A stretch of 64,000 nucleotides of DNA from NCBI GenBank assembly GCA_015680905.1, contig CM027378.1:15357001-15421000 (forward strand), read 5' to 3'. Below the pieces are notes generated by a model. That model made no database searches, was not told the DNA's origin, and saw only the letters and a program-made list of their open reading frames with translations. The stretch's first letter is position 1, and each line of letters begins with the position of its first letter. Both the position numbers and the translations under genes were made by a program. The stretch comes from Coptis chinensis (Eukaryota; Streptophyta; Magnoliopsida; Ranunculales; Ranunculaceae). Below, piece after piece: positions 47,732-58,060 of this stretch.

Positions 47732-48506
47732 TATAACTGCATATCGGACAAAATCTTGTTGCCTAGCTACTGCACTGGGACCTTTTGATTCTCCTTCTTC
47801 CTTCGGTTCCTTTCACACCAAATTTTGTGAACTGTAGCACCAATGCATGCCTTATAGATATCAACACTGGAAGAGTTGATTCTACATAGTCTGAATATCT
47901 TATACCATTCTTCTGTAGGGCCCTGCACATTCCCACCTATCCCAAGTTTTCTCTTGACTTGCTCCCACACTTTCTTTGAATATTGACAGTCAAAAAATAA
48001 ATGTTTAGAGTGTTCTGTCGAGACATTGCAGAGACTGCATACAGAGTGCTGCAGAACATTCTTTTGAATCAATCTGTCTTGAGTAGGAAGGCAATTTAAG
48101 AGTAGTTGCCATAAAGTGAAAGAATGTTTAGAGACAGAGAGCTTCCCCCAGACCACTCTATACCATTTCACTTTTGAGCGCACTTTCCTTAGAACAGCGT
48201 ACGCAGATTTCACTGTAAATTCACCTGTGGTACTAGGAGCCCATACCACCTCACCCTTCTCAAGATATCTATTTACTTCAGTCCCCAGAATGGAATTCTT
48301 GATATTTCCATTTGGGAGGGAAGTGATAGCTGAAGATCATTCACCTTGTTCCAATATTTCACTAACTTTAGCAACCTTATTGAGATTGATAAGATTCCTT
48401 GCTTCAGGTATCTCCCACAAAGGTTTGCTTGTGCACCATAGGTCATGGCAGAACCAAGTATTCTTACCGTCTGCAATGATATACTTAATATGATACCTTA
48501 AAACAT

Positions 48507-49009
48507 GGCTACCCTTAAAACCTTAAAACATTTATAAATTTAAGTGACAAGTTGGAATTTGTATAATGCCTAAATATTATGAACATAAATCACTGAATTG
48601 AAAAGAAAATAAAAGATCCGAATAATAAGTTCATTGAGTCACAATTAAATTACTTACAAGGACGCCAAAGTACAACCTCTGTAGTAATAAGGAGGACGTC
48701 TAGGGTGCGCAGGCTTCTAGGCCCTTGGACAGTACTTTGTGGAGCAATACACCAGTACATTTTGCTGTTATGAGTGGCCTAGATTCAATAGACCACTCTC
48801 TCTCCTGTGCACACTAGCTTTACTCTAGTTCTAATTGAAATTTTAATTTAATTTAGGCTCCTCTTAATTTTACTTTTATTCAATAACTGCTACATACCAA
48901 AAATAAAGACTTTCTTGGAACAAATGATTAAAACGTTATTCTAAGCAGTAGGTTTTGAATCTCAATACAATGAGCACCAAATAAATGCGAAAGAAATATG
49001 TGTATCACG
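48507..49009. other. Spacer holding a small MITE
   Basis: At 48700-48817 there is a 118-bp unit with left end CTAGGGTGCGCAGG and right end (reverse complement) CTAGTGTGCACAGG, related to the MITE at 32969. Nothing else recognised. Confidence 0.45.
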
Positions 49010-49636
49010 TGTGCCGGGAGACTAGTATCACGGGTTAAAGGAGCAAACCCAAAGCCAACCCATTTGATAAACAAGGGAAGATTGTCCAACCCTAACCCAA
49101 GGTGCCAATTAACAGATAACCCGTTAGTAAATTTTAACTTTTCCAAACATAAATTATTAAACAATAATAACTTAAGGACTAAAGCCATAAATTATTGGGG
49201 ACATTAATTAAGTTTGAATTTATGTAAAATCTACTATGCGCATGCTGCACCGGTGAGCAGGCATATGGTCATCTAGTCATTCATTTTTGCCACTTTTTTC
49301 ATTAAAAGTCTGAATTTATTTTAAAAAAATGGGAGCCTTAAAAAAAGGTGAAAGCTAAGGTGCACTGGCTGAACTTGTTAAACTAAAAAAAATGTGAAAA
49401 AAAAAGACAAACTTATTTTTTAATTTTTACACGGCATGATATTACTGCTCTTTCTCTTCTGTTTTAGGTTATTGGGATAATGATATCTAACAAATTAGGA
49501 AACATATCTTAAAATAGGTCATTCGGGTCACGAGTTGATTACCCAACCCATTAGACCGGATAACTAATCAGGTAACCCGCGGGTGTTCTACAAAAGTATA
49601 GGGTTCACGGGTTATGTACAAAACTGTCACCCCCTA
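49010..49636 (-). mobile_element. hAT-like family with GGGTGGCA ends (copy 4, minus strand, truncated)
   Basis: Its terminus on the plus strand is gtacaaaactgtcaccccct ending near 49636, the reverse complement of the left end of the copy at 32738. It extends with phrases such as gagttgattacccaaccca and gagcaaacccaaagccaacc to about 49010. The opposite end is lost. Confidence 0.65.
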
Positions 49637-50146
49637 CAATATAATATTTAAATAATATAGATTATACATAACACGCATGATGACAATTGTTTGAGACTTA
49701 ATTAAAAGTGTCAAAAGGGCGGTTGTTTTCATATGGGAGGGGTTATGCCGGGTGGCTACGTACGTACCCCTTGAATCACTCCAATCTATTCGTAGTTGAT
49801 TACGTTGGGGTGTGTGGATCTATGGGAATGGATGAAGCCGGCCATTCTTATGATGAAGGCTGCATGGGTTTCTTATTGTTGGTCTAATTATATGGAGCCT
49901 AATATGGGTATTCCATATTCTATAATACTTTCTCAGTTTGAATCACTTTTAATCATTGGAGATTTTTCCCGAATTCTAATAAGGCACCTCAATATCAACA
50001 AAAAATAAGAGGAAATAAAATAAGAATAATAATGAAAAAAAAATAGATAAAATAAACAATAAATAACAGTAAAAATAATAAAATAAAATAAAATTTGTAA
50101 TTAACACCAATAATTAATAAGAAGAGGGCCAAATAATTAACACCAA
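49637..50146. other. Spacer, unassigned
   Basis: A short plus-strand open frame at about 49795-50008 has no recognised domain. A direct repeat aagaagagggccaaataa occurs at about 50119 and again at 50527, on the two sides of the Helitron, with attaacaccaataat also repeated. These repeats are host sequence around the insertion. Confidence 0.3.
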
Positions 50147-50504
50147 TCTATCTAACAAAATAGAATGGTGTGGGGCCCGAAGGGCCCCATCCGACGGCTA
50201 CAAATCTTCCTCACAAAATATGACATGGCAAATCCAAGTGATTTAGGGGTTTGTGCAATTTTGTTAAACCAAATCAATATCCATGTGATCTATCTAAAAA
50301 TCACTCAAAAGTCAACAATTGCGACTGGGCTTATAAACGCTGGGCTAGCCTATAAACTGTTAGGCCTCCAAATTTAACATGGTACTACATATAGGGCTGG
50401 CCCAATTGATGCTATTGGGGATAATGACCAATTGGACTGGTAGAGGAGATAGCGCCGAAGGCGTGTCAAGTTCATCAGTGTCGTACGGCACGGGCATACC
50501 CTAG
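50147..50504 (+). mobile_element. Short non-autonomous Helitron
   Basis: The unit starts TCTATCTAACAAAATAG right after an A and ends GGGCATACCCTAG right before a T, as Helitrons insert between A and T without a target duplication. About 8 bp before the CTAG lies a hairpin, GTGTCGTACGGCAC, also typical. A GC palindrome (ggggcccgaagggcccc) occurs near the 5' end. At 358 bp it has no helicase or Rep coding and would be mobilised in trans. Confidence 0.75.
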
Positions 50505-51040
50505 TAATGAACAAAAGATAAAAATAAGAAGAGGGCCAAATAAGAAATAAATTTGTTTAGTACTAATTTGTAATTAACACCAATAATATATTAATACTTT
50601 AATTCGTAATTACACCGTAGTAATTAAGTCATAGTAATAGTAATTAACCACTATAGTATGCTACACCATGAGCATCATGAGCATCATCAAAGCCTACTTC
50701 ACTAACCCAATTAGTTAATATGCTACACATACTTCCACACGATTTTAGTGGCACCTTGCTCATAAAAGCACCATGTGGGAATATCTCCCTCTATGTCTTA
50801 TTCTGATTGGGTGTATTTGAGATCAAACAACACAAACCCTGTTTTGTAAGTACCTCTTGTTACCGTTCTATCAAAACTACACACCCATAAACTTTCTTCT
50901 TCGCACCCTTGTCACCAACAATTAATGCACTTTATATCAACCACATACTTTACTCTCTGTTCTGCCCTATTTTGTAAATGATTACTCTCACAGCAGACTT
51001 GGGGACTCAAAACAAACAAGGACGCCATGAACAATATGTC
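50505..51040. other. Spacer, nothing recognised
   Basis: AT-rich sequence with short local repeats (gagcatcat twice near 50671-50690). No coding or transposon signal. Confidence 0.3.
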
Positions 51041-51874
51041 ACAATCTGCTCTTGTTATATCATATATAATGAATCCCCATAACCACTTCTCTCCAGCACT
51101 CTCATCTATTTCTCAAAATTACCACTCTCAAGCTTTCTTTACAAACTAAGAGAAATAAGGGCTAGTTTTTAAGAGAGAAACTACTCTAACATTTTCAAGG
51201 TCTTCATAGTTCCGAAGCAAACATGGTTCTTCTAAGTAAAAGTAAGGAGAGCATGGTTTAATTTGGCACTGGTTAATTACCTTTATGCAAATTTACTTTA
51301 CTTGCGCTGACTAAACTTGGTTTGGCTTTCAAATTTTCAATTGCCAATACTAAGTGAAAATGATTAGTGTTGTGAGGACCATAATGTTAATGTGAATCAA
51401 CGCCCCTAAACTTAGTGCTCACTTTACATGGTTTGTGTTCATGGTTCTTCAGATCTATGAATATAGCATATGTTACAACATACTACTATAAGAAAAGGAT
51501 AAAATCTGCCTGAGTTGCATATTCTTAACTTGGTTCAGATATGCATATGCCATATTTTGTTGCATATGAGGAATCCGAGGACCTCAAATGACATACTTGT
51601 TACTTAGTTCAAATTAAATCACTAACAGTTACATAGTATGTGCAATTTCTATGATTATTAGCATGTTGTCCACATATTTTAAATTGGTTCTTGGACAAAT
51701 GAAACATGTTTTCGAACTAGAAGACTTTTTGGTGTGTTTGTGTTTAGCTTGCTTCTTTGATACTTGTGTTGAGCACATATGTTTTGATATTCATATATTA
51801 TGATCTTACCTCTCTTACCTTGGTAGCTGTTTTATATGGACTTGTTTTCTATTGTAGGTGCACAACACCACCGA
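51041..51874 (+). promoter_or_regulatory. Candidate promoter, first exon and intron of an unknown gene
   Basis: A TATA-type box (catatataatg, about 51061-51071) is followed by a C/T-rich leader without ATG for about 150 bp, then an ATG at 51222 (ATGGTTCTTCTAAGTAAAAG). Possible donors (GTAAAAG, GTAAGG) lie directly after. A T-rich stretch of about 600 bp then ends in ttttctattgtag|GTGCACAAC, a good acceptor. 17 bp later the CACTA left end at 51875 begins. The layout is that of a plant gene start cut by a transposon, but no protein can be recognised, so this is tentative. Confidence 0.3.
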
Positions 51875-52440
51875 CACTAGTAGAAAAAAGGGCTTTTGTG
51901 ACTGTTTTAAAATATTATTTGTGACTGTTCTATTCGAAACAGTCACAAATGGCAGAAAAGGGCATTTGTGACTGTTTTGAAATGCTTTTTGTGACTGTCG
52001 GATCTAGAACCGTCACAAATCCTTTTTTCTTGGAAAAAATTCGTGTATTGAAGATTATTTGTGACTATTCTCTCAAAATAGTTACATACTCCCGCACTTT
52101 ATGTCACCATCTTCAATGACCTCATTTAGTTTTCGGTCTCCGCCACAACTCCACTAAAAAATAACTACTTAGATACACAAACACACCCCAATGAGCCCAC
52201 GTTCAGACTCCCGCTTCCTACAAACACTTCCAGCCCATACGTGGTTACGTGTCACCAGAAGAAAAAAAAAATCCATCTAAAATAATCCTAACACTAAACA
52301 CACTTAAAAAAAATACTAGACAGTTCCCAATGAGCCAACTTTCTCCTTCACCCACTTAGCTTCGTCCGCCACCACCTCTGCCAATTAACCATTTTTTTTT
52401 TTCTCTTTCTCCTTCTCTCATCTTAACAATGTTTTCCTTC
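51875..52440 (+). mobile_element. CACTA left end, same family as the element at 42805
   Basis: It begins CACTAGTAGAAAAAAGGGC and carries tttgtgactgtt, gaaacagtcacaaatgg and ccgtcacaaatcc subterminal repeats. These match the right end of the 42805-47731 element. No partner end was found before the next CACTA-type end at 52445, so this copy is incomplete. Confidence 0.7.
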
Positions 52441-52444
52441 ATGA

Positions 52445-53150
52445 CACTACACTAAAATAGGATATTAACAATGTTTTCCTTCATGACACTACACCAAAAT
52501 AAGATATTAGTAATGCACAGTTTGGTTCCTAACGTTTTGTAAGCGTACGTTCCTAACGTTTTGTAAGCGTTAACATTGTATATAAAGTGTTACGTTAATT
52601 TTTCCAGATTTGGAGAATTAATTTGTAACGTATTTTAAATGTTTTTTTTGGGAAGAAAATCGTAAAGGTCAAGGTAATAAGAGAAAATAAAATAAATAAC
52701 CACCAAAATTAGAATTTTGGGCGAGAGGGAAAAAAATAAAAAGATCGCACTCTTCTCCTTTCTAAAATATCTCTCGGTTTTTCATCCCCTCGAAATCCAC
52801 CTAAGTAACTTCGAAATCTGCCTCCATCCAGTAGTACTCCCTTTCTCAACTTAATCAAAACTTCTTCCTCCGCCGCCATCTGGTAGTACTCCCTTTCTTC
52901 TTCTTCTTCTTCTTCTAGGGTTAGGGGTTGATAATTTTTATCAGCTAATTTATTTAGGGGTTGATAATTTTTATCAGCTAATTTATACTTTTTGTTAGGT
53001 GCTTAATCCATAACTTAAATTAATTTCGGTGCTAGTTGCTTCAGTTATAATCAAAGGTATGTTTTCATTTTGATAAGTTGCATTCATCAATGGAAAAATT
53101 CGATTATTTTATTTTGATACCTTTGTAGAAAGTCACGCTTTTACGTGTAT
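52445..53150 (+). mobile_element. CACTA left ends in tandem, with a gene-leader-like segment
   Basis: CACTACACTAAAATAGG at 52445 and CACTACACCAAAATAAG at 52487 are two copies of one terminus, because a segment of about 42 bp (aacaatgttttccttcatga plus the end) is duplicated. After it come gttacgttaa-type subterminal repeats. Further on lies a stretch like a plant 5'-leader (cttcttcctccgccgccatc, then a CTT microsatellite and ttagggttagggg), with ttgataatttttatcagc duplicated (about 52926 and 52963). It is of the same family as the 35431-41150 element, by its ends. The right end is missing. Confidence 0.6.
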
Positions 53151-53158
53151 AGTATAAG

Positions 53159-53244
53159 GCGACCTGCGCCCGGATATAGTATAATGGATAGAGCGACCAC
53201 TCCGACGTTCGAGATGTCTAGTGAATTGAGCGCGACCTGCGCCC
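53159..53244 (+). other. tRNA-like segment between 13-bp direct repeats
   Basis: The 60 bp at 53172-53231 begin ggatatagtataatggatag. TAGTATAATGG exactly fits box A of Pol III genes, and acgttcgagatg about 28 bp on resembles box B, but the spacing leaves no room for an anticodon arm. The segment is bracketed by GCGACCTGCGCCC (53159-53171 and 53232-53244). It could be a short SINE or tRNA retrocopy with its target duplication. However, the same 13 bp also recur in the array at 60.85-61.12 kb, so the flanks may be a repeat unit and not a duplication. It is not a functional tRNA. Confidence 0.4.
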
Positions 53245-53247
53245 CTT

Positions 53248-56200
53248 GTTTCTCAAGCCACAGAATTTTGTTGTTTCCTATTTTGTAAACTCTATATAAA
53301 CAATTGTAATCTCTTTAGAATTAAATCAAGTAAATATACACTGAATTGAATTGAATTCTCTAGTTCTACATGGTATCAGAGCCAAACCATTGAAATCCGT
53401 TACATTGAATCCTTGAATCTTAAACCCATTATTGAATTCTTGAATCTTAAACCCCTCTCACAAAGTTTTATTTTTTATTTTCTTCAAAAACCTAAATTGT
53501 TTGTTTTTTTTTTCTGCAACAATATCACAACTACAATGGCTGACTCTGACAACAATTCTTCAAGCATCATTCATCACCACTACACCCCACAAGACAACTC
53601 AGCGTTCCCAAAAACTGTTCCATTAGATGAGTCCAACTATACCATCTGGGCTCCTCTCATGCGGATGCGGATTGGAGCAAGGGGAAAGCTTGGTTATTTG
53701 ACTGGTGCAAAGGTTGAACCACTTATGAATTCGTCAGAATATGAAGTTTGGGCAATAGATAATGAAAAGGTAAAAAGCTGGCTTATTGATTCTATGGAAA
53801 TTTCTCTTATGAACCGTTATATTCGTCTTCCTACTGCAAAAGATATTTGGGAGGCTGTGGAGAAGACTTTCTATGATGACTCTGATGAAACTTGAATTTT
53901 TGAATTGAATACGAAATGTTTTGAAGCGAAGCAGAATGGGAGACTTATTCCTTCCTATTACAATGAATTGGTGGCTATGTTCCAGGAAATTGATCAGAGG
54001 GTGACCTCCCAGAATAACAGTGTTGAAGTTGTAGTCCATGAAACATCCACGATGTCTAGAATGTGTGTTCATATGTTTTTACGTGGCCTAGATTAGGAGT
54101 ATGATCAGGTGCGTGGAGAGATCCTTCAGAAAGAACATAAATTTTCCTTAGAACAAAGCTATGCTTACATTTGTAAGGTACAATCTGAGAAACATGCTAT
54201 GGGGTGCTTTGTATTAACTGAATCCTCTGTCTTAGTTGTTCATAGCAAGACAACTCCTCCAATTTTTTCTGGTCCTCCACGCCATCCTAAAGGTAAATCA
54301 AATCCTTGGGCAGATAAAAAATACGGTGTTTGCGGAAACTTGGGTCATAGCAAGGAGAGATGTTATGAAGTGATTGGTTATCCTGATTGGTAGGACTTCT
54401 CGAAGAGGCCACGAAAGAATTTAAGCAAGGCCTCCATTGCTAATGTTGTGAATGGAGAGAATGCTTCGGCTAGTGTCGCACAATCAGGTATGAATGGTAA
54501 GGTTATTTCAAATAATACATGGATAATTGATTCAGGTGCATCTGACCATATGACAAATGACCCTAACCTTGTGAAAAGTCTTAAACCTTCACCTCAAACC
54601 GCTGTTTCTACTGCTGATGGTACTCCAACTCCGGTTAGCAGAGAAGGGTCTATTGAGTTATCTAACACCCTCACTCTTGAACTTGTCTTAGTTGTTCCAT
54701 CCCTTGCTTATAACCTCTTGTCTGTTTGTCAAATTATCCTCGCACTTGCATCTACTGTGACATTATATCCATCTTTCTGTGTTTTTAAGGACATTCTGAC
54801 TCGATAGATTCTTGGTTATGGTGTTAGAAAGGGGAAACTATACTATCTGGACTTGACAGAAACTGGCGAGAAACAAAAGAATTTTCTAGGGCAAGCTAAT
54901 CAGGTTAATAAGGTCGAGAATGCAAAAGAAGTTGTGTGGTTATGGCATCGTAGATTAGGTCATCTATCTTTTAGTTATTTGAAGAGGTTGCAACCTCAGT
55001 AATTTTCAGTTGTTAGTAAGTCTGAGTTTCATTGTGACATTTGTGAACTGGCCAAGAGCCACCGTATTTCATATTCACCAAGTATTAATAGATGTCATGT
55101 TCCTTTATGAAAATTCATTCTGATGTTTGGGGTCCTGCCAAAGTTTCTTCATTTTCTAGAGCTAGATAGTATGTGACTTTTATTGATGATTGCATTCACA
55201 TGACGTAGGTGTCGTTACTGAAAAACAAAAGTGATGTATATGGGATGTTTACTAATTTTTACAAATGGTGGCGACGCAGTATCAACAATTTATCAGGGTC
55301 TTTCAGTCTGATAATGGTGGAGAATTTGTGAATGGCCTCATGTCTGAATTTTGCAAAAGAATTGGAATTCGTCATCAAACCTCCAATTCTGGTACCCCCC
55401 AACAAAATGGTTTAGCCGAACGGAAGAACAGGCAGTTGTTGGAGGTTGTTCGTGCTTCCTTGTTTGGCATGAATGTACCTCGATCCTATTGGGGTGAAGT
55501 AGTGAAATCAACAGCCTATGTTATCAACCGTACTCCCTCACGGGTAATTGAGTTCCAGAATCCTTATCAGAAACTCCATACACTTTTGTCCATCCCATCT
55601 ATGCATAACTTGGAGCCTCGGGTGTTTGGATGTACAACTTATGTTCATATCCCATAACCAGAACGAAGTAAACTTGATCCTCGTGCGAAGAAGTGTATTT
55701 TTGTGGGTATCTACATCAATAACTGAAGATCTCGATCGGAATGTTCCGCCTCAAGTACCTCCTATAACCTTTAATGAGTCTGTTGGGGTAGAAAGTCTTG
55801 AACCTAGACAATCACAAAGAGCTAGTAAGGGAGTTCCTAAGAAACAATATGAACCAGACATCAAAGCCAATGTTAAATACCCTATAGCTAACTCTATATC
55901 TAACCATAGCCTTTCTGAAACCCATGCACTTGTCATAAATCAATTGTTTATTGTATCTATTCCTAGTAATGTGCCAGATGCTTTGAAAGATTCAAAATGG
56001 AAAAAAGCAATGAATGAAGAATTGAAAGCCCTTCAAAAGAATGTAACATGGGAGGTAGTTGATATGCCTGTTGGAATGAAGACTGTTAGATGTCGTTGGG
56101 TGTTTACTATGAAGCTTAATGTAGATAGAACTATTGATAGATACAAGGCGAGATTGGTTGCCAAGGGATACACACAGCGTTATAGAATTGATTACGAGGA

Positions 56201-56619
56201 GACTTTCACACCTGTAGCAAAAATCAATACAGCCCGAATTTTAATTTCACTTGCAGCAAATAAAGATTGGCCCTTGCACCAGCTTGATGTGAAGAATGCA
56301 TTCCTGAATGGGAACTTGGAGGAGGAAGTATACATGGATATGCCTCCAGGTGTGAAGAACCATCCCAAAGATGTTGGGAAGGTGTGTAAACTGAAGAAGG
56401 CTTTGTATGGCCTAAAACAGTCTCCAAGAGCTTGGTTTGGAAGACTTACACAGTCAATGAAAGTTTTTGGGTACAAACAGAGCAATTCTGACCATACCTT
56501 GTTTATCAAACACAAGGATGGTAAGATTACAGCTCTAATTGTGTATGTTGATGATATGATCATTACAGGAGATGCTCCAAAGGAAATAAATGAATTGCAG
56601 AAGTATTTGTCGAAGGAAT
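53248..56619 (+). mobile_element. Ty1/Copia retrotransposon, broken, interrupted by a Gypsy element
   Basis: The 5' LTR ends ...TTCTACA at 53370 and is directly followed by TGGTATCAGAGCC (53371-53383), the primer-binding site for initiator Met tRNA used by most plant Copia elements. The LTR start is approximate. Parts in Copia order on the plus strand: gag (about 53.5-54.4 kb, with the knuckle CGVCGNLGHSKERC), protease (DSGASDHM, about 54.5 kb), integrase (about 54.9-55.65 kb, GTPQQNGLAERKNRQLLE) and reverse transcriptase (about 55.95-56.6 kb, RYKARLVAKGYTQ, LDVKNAFLNG, YVDDMIIT). The reading frame is broken at several points, so it cannot make a polyprotein. The rest of the element should lie beyond the Gypsy insertion, past the right edge of the window. 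No LTR pair is available for dating. Confidence 0.85.
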
Positions 56620-58041
56620 TGATAAATGGATAAAATTGAATATAATTCTACTCCCAATAAACGATGAAGTCTAAACGGAAGTAAAACTAAAACTTTATCG
56701 TATACTATTTATCAAAGATTTCTACTCTCGATACTATTGAAGTAGAGTTGGAATAGAAGATTCGTTCCACTCCTAGTTCTTTAGCATTCAAGTTTTCTAC
56801 GACTATCAATCCTACCAAAGTCAATGAGAGCTTTACGAATTATACTACGATGCAATTTATACTAACAAGATAATGGGATTATAATGATTCAACTACTAAA
56901 TGCTATGGAATACTAAAAGTTTGAATCTAGAATAAGAATTAGGGGGGAATTGAATCCACCTTGAATCCAACTTAAGAACTAGCATAGATTGTTGTAATCC
57001 AATTCTTACGTTCTTACGGTAAGAATTGGTCGTTCTAATCCCTAATTATACATGGTATCTCTACCAATTCATAACTAGCATATGAGGAAGTCCACCCATT
57101 CTCATGGCGAATCAACGACCTTCAAGAGTGGAATAGACTCTTACAACGATTCTACACTACACAATCAAGTTTTCATCAAGGTTTCATCAAACCCCTCTAA
57201 TGGAGGTTTGGTCTTAATTCATCAAACTATCATTTCCATATGAATTAAAACTAGACATCATAAAAAGATTGGAACTTTGCTTATTTAAACTCAATAGAAA
57301 CTACTCATGCAATAATTGATTTAAACTAATAATGACAAATAAGTAAATCTAAGAATTGAAACTAATAATTAATGGAAAATGAAATTAGATTATCAAGAAC
57401 TAAATATTTTATTGATCTAACAACTAAATAACAATCATTCAATACTGAAATTAAAACAAGAATAACAACTAATTAATTAATTGAAAAACTAGATCTAGAA
57501 CTAAGCTTTAATGGCTACTTTCTATCCTAACCTAATTCCTCCTTAAGAGCTAAGTCTTCTGTGTGTAACTGGAGGAGACCAGATCCACATTTTCGTGCAT
57601 GGGCTGAGGGTCCATGTTTTGGGCCGGAAAATTGATCCCAAAGCCCAATTTCTTCAGTCTACAGGGCCTTTTTCAGCTGGCTTTGACTTCAACAGGATTT
57701 TCATCTACTTCTGCTCCTTTGATTGGGTCAAGGTTTAGACCATTGGAAAGCTCTTTCTGAGTCGGTCATTTTGACATAAGATACGCCTAATTCCAAGGCC
57801 TGAGTCCAAAGATACGCTCTTCAGAAGTTCTACTGACTTTTGTGTGCTGTTTCTGCCCGTCTTAGCAACCAACCCTTGCTCCTTTATATCACCAAAGTGG
57901 CACATTTCTGCACATAATTGACTTAAATGCCTGAAATACATAAAAACACGTAATTAGTATTAACTCTTATTTATTACTCGCATAATTGGTCTAATAATAT
58001 TATTGTTAAGGGGTTAAAACTACAGTTTTGGACTCTTATCA
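56620..58041 (-). repeat. 3' LTR of the minus-strand Gypsy element
   Basis: Read on the minus strand it starts TGATAAGAGTCC (58041) and ends CCATTTATCA (56620), so its ends are TGATAA...TTATCA inverted repeats, 1422 bp apart. It begins directly after the purine tract and ends directly against Copia coding sequence, which fixes both borders well. It starts with the same TGATAAG as the LTR at 22773. Confidence 0.8.
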
Positions 58042-58060
58042 AACCACCCCCAAACAGCAT
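58042..58060 (-). promoter_or_regulatory. Polypurine tract of the Gypsy element
   Basis: On the minus strand GCTGTTTGGGGGTGGTT precedes the LTR start TGATAAG. A purine-rich stretch at this place primes plus-strand DNA synthesis in LTR retrotransposons. Confidence 0.7.

Larger units (their letters stand above)
42146..48496 (-). mobile_element. 5'-truncated LINE (RT zinc-binding + RNase H), split by a CACTA element
   Basis: A minus-strand L1-type LINE tail flanked by an exact 10-bp duplication, CTTAAAACAT (42136-42145 and 48497-48506), with a short A tail (T tract at 42146). The remaining ORF2 part is about 1.4 kb. First comes the reverse-transcriptase zinc-binding domain (about 48480-47767; WAPSTTGEFTVKSAY, FTLWQLLLNCLPTQDRL, CSLC...EHSKHLFFDC). 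Then comes an RNase H domain (42761-42180; MLNIDGS, YQELLAIAKGM, VNSDSS, EGNQTADYLS, giving the acidic residues of this fold). A 4.9 kb CACTA element sits between them. If it and one TAT copy are set aside, the frame runs on (KILSDMQLYL then QRNLSDVKES), with a single TAG just before. The reverse transcriptase and endonuclease are absent, as is usual for truncated LINE copies. Confidence 0.85.

Noticed and set aside
53172-53231. Possible functional tRNA gene
   Set aside because: Box A is good, but there is no room for an anticodon arm before the box B-like sequence, and no acceptor stem pairs.
56192-56563. Minus-strand open frame of 123 codons opposite the Copia reverse transcriptase
   Set aside because: It is the antisense shadow of well-recognised reverse transcriptase coding sequence.
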